A stretch of 64,000 nucleotides of DNA from Bacillota bacterium (lineage in GTDB: Bacteria; Bacillota; Clostridia; Christensenellales; CAG-138): the NCBI GenBank assembly GCA_023455425.1, contig JAEYCM010000005.1:69739-133738 (forward strand), read 5' to 3'. Positions 49,566-57,452 of the stretch are shown piece by piece. The notes beneath the pieces are model-generated. The model was not told the origin of the DNA and ran no database searches. It worked only from the letters and a program-made list of their open reading frames with translations. A program made the translations under genes and the position numbers. Position 1 is the stretch's first letter; the number at the start of each line of letters is the position of its first letter.

Positions 49566-50927
49566 CTAGGAAAAGTACGCCGTGATTTCCTGCGCGAACG
49601 CTTCGAGCAGGCCAAGGTCCCAAACAAGCTGCAATATTGTATAGCGGTTGCGTATCTCTTTTCCATACAGGAGCGCGTTGTAAGTAAGCGGTGCTTCAAT
49701 GCCCGCCTGTAATGGATTGAACGGGGCCTGAAGTTCGTTCAATATTGTTACAATGGTTTCAGAAGCGGGCAATTTTTGCTGTACGACATCCAAAATGCGA
49801 TCCCAGTTTTCTTCTATGACCCGGATGCGCTTCGCGTGGCGTTCTTTGCTGTTTTTGCCCTCTCTCTTTTCATATTCCATGATTTCAGAGGCGGCGCTCC
49901 CAAACGCGTTGGCAATCCGCGTTTCCCAGAGCGTTTCGTCAAATGTTTGCCCAAAGCGGCGCGCGGCTTCAAAATCCGGCTGCCCCATTCCGCCAAGAAG
50001 CTCATAGATCCTGCAGACGGCGACTGTCGCGATGCCCACCTTGGTGCCGTGGAAGATAGGCTCCCGGCCTTCCTGCTGGAATTTCATCTCCCAATAGTGG
50101 GACAAATGGTGCTCGCTACCCGAAGCAGGCCGCGAATTGCCCACAAAGCTCATGGCGATACCGGAGAGGACAAGCCCTTCCATAATATCGCCCACCACTT
50201 CGGGATCGCGCGCGGCAATTTTCCCCGCATTCTGTGTGACCTTTTTTACCGCCTTACCTACCATCTCCACAATGACGGGGCAATAATATTCCCCGGTGAT
50301 GATATGGGAAAGCAGCCAGTCGGTGTTGCAGGTATATTTGCCCAGCATATCGCCAAGACCCGCGGCGATCATTTCCATGGGGGCTTTAGAAAGCACGTCG
50401 GTATCCGCCACGATCAGGCGGGGTACCTGCGCCAAGTATGTCGCCTTGACGCCGCCTACCGTCATGGCAGCCACATTGGAGGCAAACCCGTCCATGGAGG
50501 GCGCTGTCGCCACAATGTAATACGGCAGTTTGAGCTTATAGCTTGCCATACGGCAGATATCGTTGAGCGTGCCCGCGCCAACCGCAATGATCACGTCGCA
50601 CCCGGGATCGATCTCTATGATGAGCCTTCCGGTCGCCTGCTCGTCCGCGGATAGATGCTTCTCATGATAACTATACTGTAAATAAGGGATTTCGTGACGG
50701 TCGAGCTCATAGAGCACCGTCTTGCCCGCAGCCTGAAACGTATTCCGGTCCGTCACGATAAACGGCTTTTGATAGCCGTGCTGTTTGATGTAGCCGGGAA
50801 GCAATGTAAGCGCTCCCCTTCCAATCTCTACCGCCTCGATATCGGCCCGGTGCGTTCTCCCGCAGGAGCAGGAAAATGTTTGATTCAGATAATCCTGAAT
50901 TTGAAAGGATGCGGCGTCGATCTGCAT
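49566..50927 (-). CDS. sn-glycerol-1-phosphate dehydrogenase, AraM/EgsA type
   Basis: A 453-residue iron-containing-alcohol-dehydrogenase-like enzyme. IAVGAGTLNDICRMASYKL is the coenzyme site, TAPSMDGFASNVAAM the family signature, and metal His residues lie in SGSEHHLSHYWEM and FHGTKVGIATV. AraM of Bacillus makes glycerol 1-phosphate, the archaeal-type enantiomer. It is longer than AraM (about 390-400) by a C-terminal extension. The start at 50927 follows AGAGAGGAACAG. A terminator separates it from the MFS-GH2 gene. Confidence 0.85.
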   Translation of the reverse strand: MQIDAASFQIQDYLNQTFSCSCGRTHRADIEAVEIGRGALTLLPGYIKQHGYQKPFIVTDRNTFQAAGKTVLYELDRHEIPYLQYSYHEKHLSADEQATGRLIIEIDPGCDVIIAVGAGTLNDICRMASYKLKLPYYIVATAPSMDGFASNVAAMTVGGVKATYLAQVPRLIVADTDVLSKAPMEMIAAGLGDMLGKYTCNTDWLLSHIITGEYYCPVIVEMVGKAVKKVTQNAGKIAARDPEVVGDIMEGLVLSGIAMSFVGNSRPASGSEHHLSHYWEMKFQQEGREPIFHGTKVGIATVAVCRIYELLGGMGQPDFEAARRFGQTFDETLWETRIANAFGSAASEIMEYEKREGKNSKERHAKRIRVIEENWDRILDVVQQKLPASETIVTILNELQAPFNPLQAGIEAPLTYNALLYGKEIRNRYTILQLVWDLGLLEAFAQEITAYFS

Positions 50928-51023
50928 GTTCGTTTCTGTTCCTCTCTGAATTGATACGGCAGCGGCCAATTGCACTGCAGCGCAACCGGCGCGCAAGGCG
51001 GCAGGCCTCCCCTATTCTAACAT

Positions 51024-51077
51024 AAAAACGGAGAGTAGAGCATCCAATCCGGCGCCGCTCCAGCCCTCCGTTTTTTC
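51024..51077 (-). terminator. Terminator after the MFS-GH2 gene
   Basis: ACGGAG and CTCCGT arms with A/T flanks (outer arms near 51025-51033 and 51066-51074) enclose a GC-rich inner segment. On the minus strand a T run follows. It isolates araM from the upstream gene. Confidence 0.65.
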
Positions 51078-51158
51078 TGTATAAATCGTTCGGACGTCGA
51101 TATACAATAAATCGACATACTTTTTTAAAAATTCGAGAGATTTCGTGTGTTTTCCGGC

Positions 51159-54100
51159 TTATTTCCCGCGGCCTTCGCGGCCTTGATCCAGTGCCAGTTC
51201 CCTGTGGATTTCTCTTAATATTTCCCGGGAAATTTTAAGAATTTTCCGGTCATATGTCATCATGCCGTTAAGTTCATCCTCCACATCGCTCACCTGTGTG
51301 TAGACGGAAGCGCTCAATCCTTTGGGGATTGTCGGCGCCACTTCCCGCCGGATTAAGTTCCGGTACCCTGTTTCGAACGCCTCCGGCGTATCATAGAGCC
51401 GGTAACCGTATACCCCGTCGCTGAACCGGTGCCCCGGAAGCCCTAAGCTGTAACCGCCAAATTCGGACAATATGAGCGCGCGCTTCTCCCTCTTCGGGAT
51501 ACGTACCTTCTTATAGTAAACATGCAGGCTTTTGACATCCCCGCCGCCCTGATCGTGCCAGCCGCTTGCATGGTCAATGACGCGGGTAGCGTCCAAGGCC
51601 CTTAGTCTTTCCGCAGTCTTGGTTGCGTCAAACTGCCCCCAGCCCTCATTAAACGGCGTCCACAAATACAGGCTGACGGCATTGTAGAGGTGGCGGACGG
51701 TCTCCTCCATGTCCTCCACGAACTGCTCGCGCCCCTCTTCCGTTGTTCTGCCAAACAGATTGTAGCGTCTGTCGCTCAGGTGAATGCCTACAAAAGGCAG
51801 CGCCTGCGTGACGACGGGTTTGTACGGGCCGCCGCCGCTGACCATATCCTGCCACACGATCATCCCCAGCCGGTCGCAGTGGTAATACCAGCGCAGCGGT
51901 TCGATTTTGATGTGCTTGCGCAGCATATTGAACCCGGCTTCCTTCATGGTGCGGATATCGTAGATAAGCGCCTCGTCGCAAGGCGGGGTGTAGAGCCCGT
52001 CGCTCCAATACCCCTGATCGAGCAGGCCGTTCTGGTAATACGGCCGGTTGTTGAGCGTCAGGCGCATAATGCCCTTTTCATCGGGCGCGGTTCCAAATTT
52101 CCGCATGCCGAAGTAGCTTTCCACCCGGTCCTCCGGCGTTTCCACCACAAGATCATAAAGGAACGGGTCCTCGGGGCTCCATGCGCGAAACCCTTCGAGC
52201 GGGATGCGGGCTATGCCGGAAGCATTCAGTTGGACCGCTGCAACTACGGTTTCTTCGCACAGCACGCTAACGGTACCCGAAGCCGCCCCTTCCCGCAGGA
52301 AGACCTTTACGACAACCGCCGCTTCATCAAACAGCGGCGTGATGATCAGCCGCTCGATACTATGTTCCGGGACGCTTTCCATCCAGACCGTCTGCCAGAT
52401 GCCGCTTTGCGCGGTATACCACATGCCGCCCCGCTTTAAGCATTGCTTGCCATACGCGTGCCTGGGGCTCATATTGCTTGCATCCCGTACTTTGACGGTG
52501 AGGGCGTACGCGCCTTCTCTTTGCATGAGGCCGGTCACGTCAAGGCTGAAGGGGAGGTATCCTCCTTCATGGCCGCCCGCCGAAGTTCCATTGATGAACA
52601 CTTCGCAGCATTGATCCACCGCGCCAAAGTGCAAGAGCAGGCGTTCCCTCATAAAGCCTTGCGGCAACGCGACCCTTCGGCGGTACCACAGCGTTTCATC
52701 CGGCAAAAGCTGCCTGCTCACGCCTGAAAGCGCGCTCTCCGGCGAGAAGGGCACAAGAATTCCGCCGTCGTATGTTTCCGGCTCCTGTTCCCCTTTTGTA
52801 ATGGCATACTCCCACATCCCGTTGAGGTTCAAATAGCTCTCCCGCTTCATCTGCGGCCGGGGATATTCCTGCAGCACATGGTTGGGGTCAAGCGCTTCTC
52901 CCCAGACGGTATAAAGCGTATGCGTGCGGGCTGCCGCCTGCTTCTTTTCCCTGCGCCTTAATGAAAGGACCGGAACAAACACCAGCAGCAGCAACATAGC
53001 GGCGGCCAGGAAAATGCCAGGCGTTGGGACCTGTTTGACAATCCCCAGGTCCACATACGTGCGCCCGCTGCCGCGAATGACCGCCGCCCCGATATACGGG
53101 CCCGTAACCATGGGCAGAAGCACCGCAAACAGCATGCGGATGCCCTGAAAGTGCCCCGCCTTATCCTGAGGCGTATAATCGCGCACCAGCGCGTTGATGG
53201 TGGCGAGCAGCAGCATATTGCCGCCGATCATCACAATGCCCGCCGCGGCGACAAACGCCGCCTCCACCGCCGCATACATCAAAAGAAGGCCGATCAATTC
53301 CAGCGCGATGGCGATGAATATAAATTTGAGCTTGCCCATTTTGTCAATCAGCCGCCCGCACACCACGCTCATTATAGAGGCGGCAATCAGCACCACGCCC
53401 AACAGCAGCGCGTAATTTTGAATGTTGAGGGATTTCTGGATGTAGATGAGCAGGTACGGCATAAAAGTCTGGGTGGCCGCTCCCGCAACGCCAAGCCCGC
53501 AAAGCGAAAGATAAAGGGAAGGATTTCCGCGCACCACCCCAACGCGGAACCCGTATATGATATTGGAAATGTACCCCGTCGTGCTTTTAGAAAGAGATGG
53601 CGCGTCTTTCAACAGAAACAGCCCGCATAAGCCGCCAAGCGCCACAACGCCGCCGACAATATTGAAAAACGTCGGCCAATCCCCGCGCTGGGTAAGGCCG
53701 TCCAATCCCGCGAATACGATCAGCATCGCAATGAGCGGGAGGCTCGATAGGACCCCCTCCACCCTGCCGCGGTTTTTCGTATTTGTCACATCCGTGACCC
53801 AGGCGTTAAACGCAGCGTCGTTTGCGCTCGATCCAAAGAACGTCATCACGCAGTCCATCAATATAACCAATGTGGCCGCCACCTGCACGGCGGCGATACC
53901 GGGGAACAGCGCTTTGGCGCTTTCCACTGAGATTGCGCCAAACGCCATAGTGGAAAGGCCCCACAATACATAGCCCGCCACGATAAACGCTTTCCGCCTG
54001 CCCAGTTTATCCGTAAGCGCACCCACAAGCAGCGTGGTGATGGTGGCGGTCAGCGCGCTCATGGCGACCATGTTGGCAATGACGCCCGGGTCGCCCGATA

Positions 54101-54215
54101 TGGTATTGAACACGAATACGTTCAGGTACATGTTTTCCACTGTCCAGGCCAGCTGTCCGAACAGCCCGAACATCAGCAGCGCAAGCCATATTCTGGTTCC
54201 CAATTTCCGCTTCAT
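51159..54215 (-). CDS. Fusion protein: MFS/GPH-type sugar transporter + GH2 glycoside hydrolase
   Basis: One 1018-residue uninterrupted reading frame. Residues 1 to about 425 are a 12-segment MFS transporter resembling glycoside-cation symporters (LVGALTDKLGRRKAF; LIDKMGKLKFIF). A basic linker (RRREKKQAAARTHTLY) leads to a family 2 glycoside hydrolase from about residue 440. This has the jelly-roll LNGMWEYAI and FINGTSAGGHEGGYLPF, acid/base Glu near 857 (LWTPFNEGWGQ) and nucleophile Glu near 917 (LILSEFGGYS). With 12 segments both ends face the cytoplasm, so imported beta-glycosides or glucuronides could be cleaved at the exit of the transporter. The start follows GGAAGGATG. Confidence 0.88.
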   Translation of the reverse strand: MKRKLGTRIWLALLMFGLFGQLAWTVENMYLNVFVFNTISGDPGVIANMVAMSALTATITTLLVGALTDKLGRRKAFIVAGYVLWGLSTMAFGAISVESAKALFPGIAAVQVAATLVILMDCVMTFFGSSANDAAFNAWVTDVTNTKNRGRVEGVLSSLPLIAMLIVFAGLDGLTQRGDWPTFFNIVGGVVALGGLCGLFLLKDAPSLSKSTTGYISNIIYGFRVGVVRGNPSLYLSLCGLGVAGAATQTFMPYLLIYIQKSLNIQNYALLLGVVLIAASIMSVVCGRLIDKMGKLKFIFIAIALELIGLLLMYAAVEAAFVAAAGIVMIGGNMLLLATINALVRDYTPQDKAGHFQGIRMLFAVLLPMVTGPYIGAAVIRGSGRTYVDLGIVKQVPTPGIFLAAAMLLLLVFVPVLSLRRREKKQAAARTHTLYTVWGEALDPNHVLQEYPRPQMKRESYLNLNGMWEYAITKGEQEPETYDGGILVPFSPESALSGVSRQLLPDETLWYRRRVALPQGFMRERLLLHFGAVDQCCEVFINGTSAGGHEGGYLPFSLDVTGLMQREGAYALTVKVRDASNMSPRHAYGKQCLKRGGMWYTAQSGIWQTVWMESVPEHSIERLIITPLFDEAAVVVKVFLREGAASGTVSVLCEETVVAAVQLNASGIARIPLEGFRAWSPEDPFLYDLVVETPEDRVESYFGMRKFGTAPDEKGIMRLTLNNRPYYQNGLLDQGYWSDGLYTPPCDEALIYDIRTMKEAGFNMLRKHIKIEPLRWYYHCDRLGMIVWQDMVSGGGPYKPVVTQALPFVGIHLSDRRYNLFGRTTEEGREQFVEDMEETVRHLYNAVSLYLWTPFNEGWGQFDATKTAERLRALDATRVIDHASGWHDQGGGDVKSLHVYYKKVRIPKREKRALILSEFGGYSLGLPGHRFSDGVYGYRLYDTPEAFETGYRNLIRREVAPTIPKGLSASVYTQVSDVEDELNGMMTYDRKILKISREILREIHRELALDQGREGRGK

Positions 54216-54253
54216 ACGCCCATCCTTCCTGCAAATGAATCCGCGCATATAAG

Positions 54254-54274
54254 AAAGGCTCCTTTGAAAGGAGC
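54254..54274 (-). terminator. Probable terminator downstream of the two-TM protein gene
   Basis: GCTCCTT and AAGGAGC form a 7-bp stem with 3-base loop, followed by CTTTCTTA on the minus strand. It lies between repeat copy D and the MFS-GH2 start. Confidence 0.5.
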
Positions 54275-54299
54275 TTCAGACCATCAACTTACCTGTCTT

Positions 54300-54407
54300 C
54301 AGGGGCTTTACCCGAACCCTCACCCAAGGGATACATCCCTTGGAATCCCTTACATTGAAAACGACCTATTGTTCATGGTGTTTCCGAAATGGGTCTTAGC
54401 ACCATAG
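54300..54407. repeat. Hairpin-rich intergenic repeat, copy D
   Basis: It starts with CAGGGGCTTTACCCG, continues with CCCAAGGGATACATCCCTTGG (54323-54343, one base longer than the limit of the perfect stem) and AATCCCTTACA, and has CGAAATGGG near 54386 as in copy B. The order and orientation equal those of the other three copies. Confidence 0.7.
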
Positions 54408-54423
54408 CTATAATAACCATTCA

Positions 54424-55332
54424 TCACTGATCATTGGGGTTACCGGAAGCCAGATGTTTCGCGTACACCAGCGCCAGTTCCATGCGGATTCGTTCAAAAT
54501 ACTGCTCCAATATCTGATCCTTGATAAACTCCTTGACCTGCTTTTCATTGCTCAGATCGTGGATGATCCGCTTCCCGTATGTGGAGATCGTCATGACGGC
54601 AAATATATACTCCTTATTATGTTTGCCGCAGACGACTTTAGCGCAAATGATGCTTCCGATGTTATTGTGTTCGGCGTCTTTCTTGTTGAAGAGATATTCC
54701 GACTTTTTGTTGGCCTCTATTTTATCGGCATGAAACACAAAATTCTGTCTGCCGCTGGAGACCTGATAAATGGCGGACTGCTCGTTGTTGATGAGCGCAG
54801 TCAACGCCGGGTCTTCCATCCCATTGCTGTCCGCCCAGGTCCATATCTTATTGTCGCAGACACAATACGCCAGGTTTGCGCTGACCTGGTTTCTCCGGAC
54901 GCTCAACGAATCCGCGAAAAAGACGGATACTTCATCCAATATATTGTTGATGCTCTCGATCGGATCATGAATTCCGGATAGCGCATACCGGCTGATCGAC
55001 TTTTTGTTTTCCTCTATGAACCGGATATATGTCTTGCTTCTTCTGTTGCAGAGCGTGCTTAAAGAATCCGCGACCTTTTTCATCGCATTGTAATTTTCCA
55101 ATAGTGCGTGATAATCAACATTGTTGCTTTTGATGAAATGAAGGATTTGGAACAGGATGGCCAATAAAACGACAAGAACCGTCAAAACAATTCCAAATGG
55201 GGTCAAACGCGTCTGATTCTCCGTCCTGACCACTAAAAACAGGGCCTCACCCAACCAGTTCAGGCAAAGAGAGAACCAAACGGTAGGCAAAAAAGTGAAT
55301 ATCAAATGCAGGATACGAAATCTCTTTGACAA
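54424..55332 (-). CDS. Unknown membrane protein with two TM segments and a GAF-like cytoplasmic domain
   Basis: A 302-residue protein. Two membrane segments (about residues 8-33 and 46-66) are followed by a helical region (75-135) and an alpha/beta part (about 140-290) with short YCVCDNKIWTW, YQVSSGRQNFVF and SIICAKVVCG strands that recall GAF sensor folds. I do not recognise the family. The start codon is TTG, nine bases after AAAGGA. Base composition is AT-richer than the surroundings, which hints at acquisition. A 44-codon frame precedes it in the same transcript. Confidence 0.6.
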   Translation of the reverse strand: MSKRFRILHLIFTFLPTVWFSLCLNWLGEALFLVVRTENQTRLTPFGIVLTVLVVLLAILFQILHFIKSNNVDYHALLENYNAMKKVADSLSTLCNRRSKTYIRFIEENKKSISRYALSGIHDPIESINNILDEVSVFFADSLSVRRNQVSANLAYCVCDNKIWTWADSNGMEDPALTALINNEQSAIYQVSSGRQNFVFHADKIEANKKSEYLFNKKDAEHNNIGSIICAKVVCGKHNKEYIFAVMTISTYGKRIIHDLSNEKQVKEFIKDQILEQYFERIRMELALVYAKHLASGNPNDQ

Positions 55333-55356
55333 GCTGATATATCCTTTGAGTTTATT

Positions 55357-55491
55357 TTATTTCACCACTTTTTTTAACTTGTCAAATTTGATGGCCTTTT
55401 TGGTGGAAGGGGTACTTTTTGAAGCTTTTTCCAGCGAAGACAACTGGCTGAATGTTATCGCGCTGGAAATACTTTTTGTAACTTTCTCCAT
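55357..55491 (-). CDS. Possible small basic protein upstream of the unknown membrane protein
   Basis: A 44-codon frame starting MEKVTKSISSAITFSQL and ending KLKKVVK, very Lys/Ser-rich and predicted helical. The sequence AGAAAGTGG lies eight bases before the ATG. It starts about 30 bases after the consensus promoter at 55529-55557 and ends 24 bases before the next gene. It may be a real small gene or only leader sequence. Confidence 0.35.
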   Translation of the reverse strand: MEKVTKSISSAITFSQLSSLEKASKSTPSTKKAIKFDKLKKVVK

Positions 55492-55528
55492 AAATTGTAC
55501 CACTTTCTTGAACATTTTCCACATCCCA

Positions 55529-55557
55529 ATTATATGCTATAAAAATTCTATCGTCAA
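55529..55557 (-). promoter_or_regulatory. Near-consensus promoter of the unknown membrane protein unit
   Basis: On the minus strand TTGACG (55552-55557) and TATAAT (55529-55534) are separated by exactly 17 bases. Transcription would begin near 55522. Confidence 0.8.
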
Positions 55558-55662
55558 TAACAGGGAAATATGCGTTATTCTCCCTCATACTGATGCATAT
55601 TACGGAAAATACCCCTGCGCTCCTCCCCCTCCTCTAATTTTGTTCTATCCGGAAAGGATTAC

Positions 55663-56556
55663 TCACGCTTGTTCATAGGCGCGCTTGAGCGCGTCAAGGT
55701 CCAGTTTTTCCATCTGAAACATGGCCTTCATCGCATTGTGTACCTTCTTTGGGTCCGGATCTTTCATCATGTCATTAAACGCGGCGGGCACAATCTGCCA
55801 AGATACGCCGTATTTGTCCTTGAGCCAGCCGCAGGGCTGTATTTCGCCTTCTTTGGTCAACGCGTACCAAAGCCTGTCCACCTCCTGCTGGTCTTTACAG
55901 TTGACCATCAAAGAAAGCGCTTCCGTGAACGTAAACGCATGCTCCATGCCGCTATCGATCGCCATGAATTCCTGCCCATTTAACCGAAACGCCGTATGCC
56001 TGACCGTACCCTCCGGCATGCTTTCTCCTGCCCCGTAACGGTCCATATGGAGAACGGACGAATGTTCAAACAAGCCTGTGTAGAATAAGACGGCTTCCTC
56101 CGCTTTGCCCAACTGCGCGCCGGAATACATCAGAAACGGCGTGATCTTTTGGCTGCGCGCGCCCAGGTTTAGCTGCCAGGACAGGCCGTATTGATCCTGT
56201 ACCCAAGCGAATTTTTGTGCAAACGGATATACGCCAAGCTCCATGAGCACAAAACCGCCCCGGGACAGCTCCCGGTAGAGCCGGTCCAGCTCCTCTTCCG
56301 TTTCGCAGTTGACGTAAAAGGAAATGGAAGGCGTAAAGGAAAACACAGGACCGCCGTTTAAGGCGATAAACTCCTGCCCGGAAAGCGTAAACTCAACCGT
56401 CAGCACGGAGCCTTCCGGCATACCGGAGACCGCGGCCCCCGCTTCTTCATACCGCGCAATATGCGAGACTTTGGAATGATCGAACAGCCCGCAATAAAAG
56501 GTTGCGGCTTCCTCCGCCTGATGGTCAAACCAGAGGTTCGGGATGATCTTCTGCAT
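55663..56556 (-). CDS. Tandem VOC-domain protein (PhnB-like)
   Basis: A 297-residue protein made of two homologous VOC domains: QKIIPNLWFDHQAEEAATFY with GLFDHSKVSHIARY in the first half, QKITPFLMYSGAQLGKAEEA with GLFEHSSVLHMDRY in the second. Each half ends in WQLN/WQIVP as in PhnB/DUF1338-like glyoxalase-fold proteins. The function is unknown; a metal site is not conserved enough to assign chemistry. The start follows TAGGAGGAACCC. Confidence 0.88.
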   Translation of the reverse strand: MQKIIPNLWFDHQAEEAATFYCGLFDHSKVSHIARYEEAGAAVSGMPEGSVLTVEFTLSGQEFIALNGGPVFSFTPSISFYVNCETEEELDRLYRELSRGGFVLMELGVYPFAQKFAWVQDQYGLSWQLNLGARSQKITPFLMYSGAQLGKAEEAVLFYTGLFEHSSVLHMDRYGAGESMPEGTVRHTAFRLNGQEFMAIDSGMEHAFTFTEALSLMVNCKDQQEVDRLWYALTKEGEIQPCGWLKDKYGVSWQIVPAAFNDMMKDPDPKKVHNAMKAMFQMEKLDLDALKRAYEQA

Positions 56557-56721
56557 ATGGGTTCCTCCTAAAAACGCTTGTACCATTAGGATACCACTTC
56601 GGGGGTCCCCGAAAACGCCTTTCTCATTTTGGTCTCATCAATTTGTTAACAATTTTTCTGTAAGAACAGATCAGCCGCATGCGCACATATGATGGTAGTA
56701 AATATTTTACAGGAGCGTGCA

Positions 56722-57246
56722 ATGGATTGGCAGGAACGGATACGAAACCTCTGGGTGGAGCGCATGGTCTGGATCCGGCACTATATCATCAGCCTGATGA
56801 TGGGACTAAGGGATCTGAGCTTTGTCGCGACCCGCACGCTCAGGAACGGTACGGAGTTTGGACGGGTATTTACGCGGATCTATGGCGCGCAGATCGGGGT
56901 GCGGTTTGAAAACATTTTGACCCAGCATACTCTCATTCTTTCGGAACTGGCTTCTACTGCAAAAATGGGAGGAGACGTCCTGGCGTTGGAGCCGGTCTGG
57001 ACAGGAAACGCGGAAAGCTTTATCAGCCTGCTGCTGGAAATGAACCCAATCTGGACCTATGAACACTGGCAAAGCGATATTTATGCCCATTTCCGGATTG
57101 AAGTGGAGTTTGTCCACCAACTGAATCAAAACAAATTTGCCGAAGGTATCGAACAGTTTGACCGGGCGCATGAGAATGCCCGGCAAATCGCGCGGAAAAT
57201 GGTGGAAGGCATTGCGCTTCAATTTGGCGAAACATTTGTTATTTAG
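56722..57246 (+). CDS. Conserved helical protein of unknown function
   Basis: A 174-residue, mostly alpha-helical soluble protein. The N-terminus ERIRNLWVERMVWIRHYIIS and later EMNPIWTYEHWQSDIYAHF resemble a widespread Firmicutes family often mis-annotated as acetylglutamate kinase, with no proven role. The start at 56722 is preceded by ACAGGAGCGTGCA. It is divergent from the VOC gene and 206 bases upstream of pflB. Confidence 0.6.
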   Translation: MDWQERIRNLWVERMVWIRHYIISLMMGLRDLSFVATRTLRNGTEFGRVFTRIYGAQIGVRFENILTQHTLILSELASTAKMGGDVLALEPVWTGNAESFISLLLEMNPIWTYEHWQSDIYAHFRIEVEFVHQLNQNKFAEGIEQFDRAHENARQIARKMVEGIALQFGETFVI

Positions 57247-57452
57247 CCAAAATTCTAAGAAAGCGCGCCCCTTTGTCTAAAATGCGGACAAACCCAATCG
57301 CCCTTTCCTGCGGGATGATCCCAGCCAAACGGTGGTTGCCAGATGCGCAAATGGGGTATATCATGGATAGGGCAATATATGACTGTTTTAGTTGGGATTC
57401 AGGTAGCATGCGCTTTGCGCTGTAAATATTGAACGACACAAAGGAGAGAGAC

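Noticed and set aside
51159..54215. MFS and GH2 as two genes joined by an assembly error
   Set aside because: No stop, ribosome binding site or second start is seen around residues 425-445, and the linker codons continue in frame; kept as a fusion, though reads should be checked.
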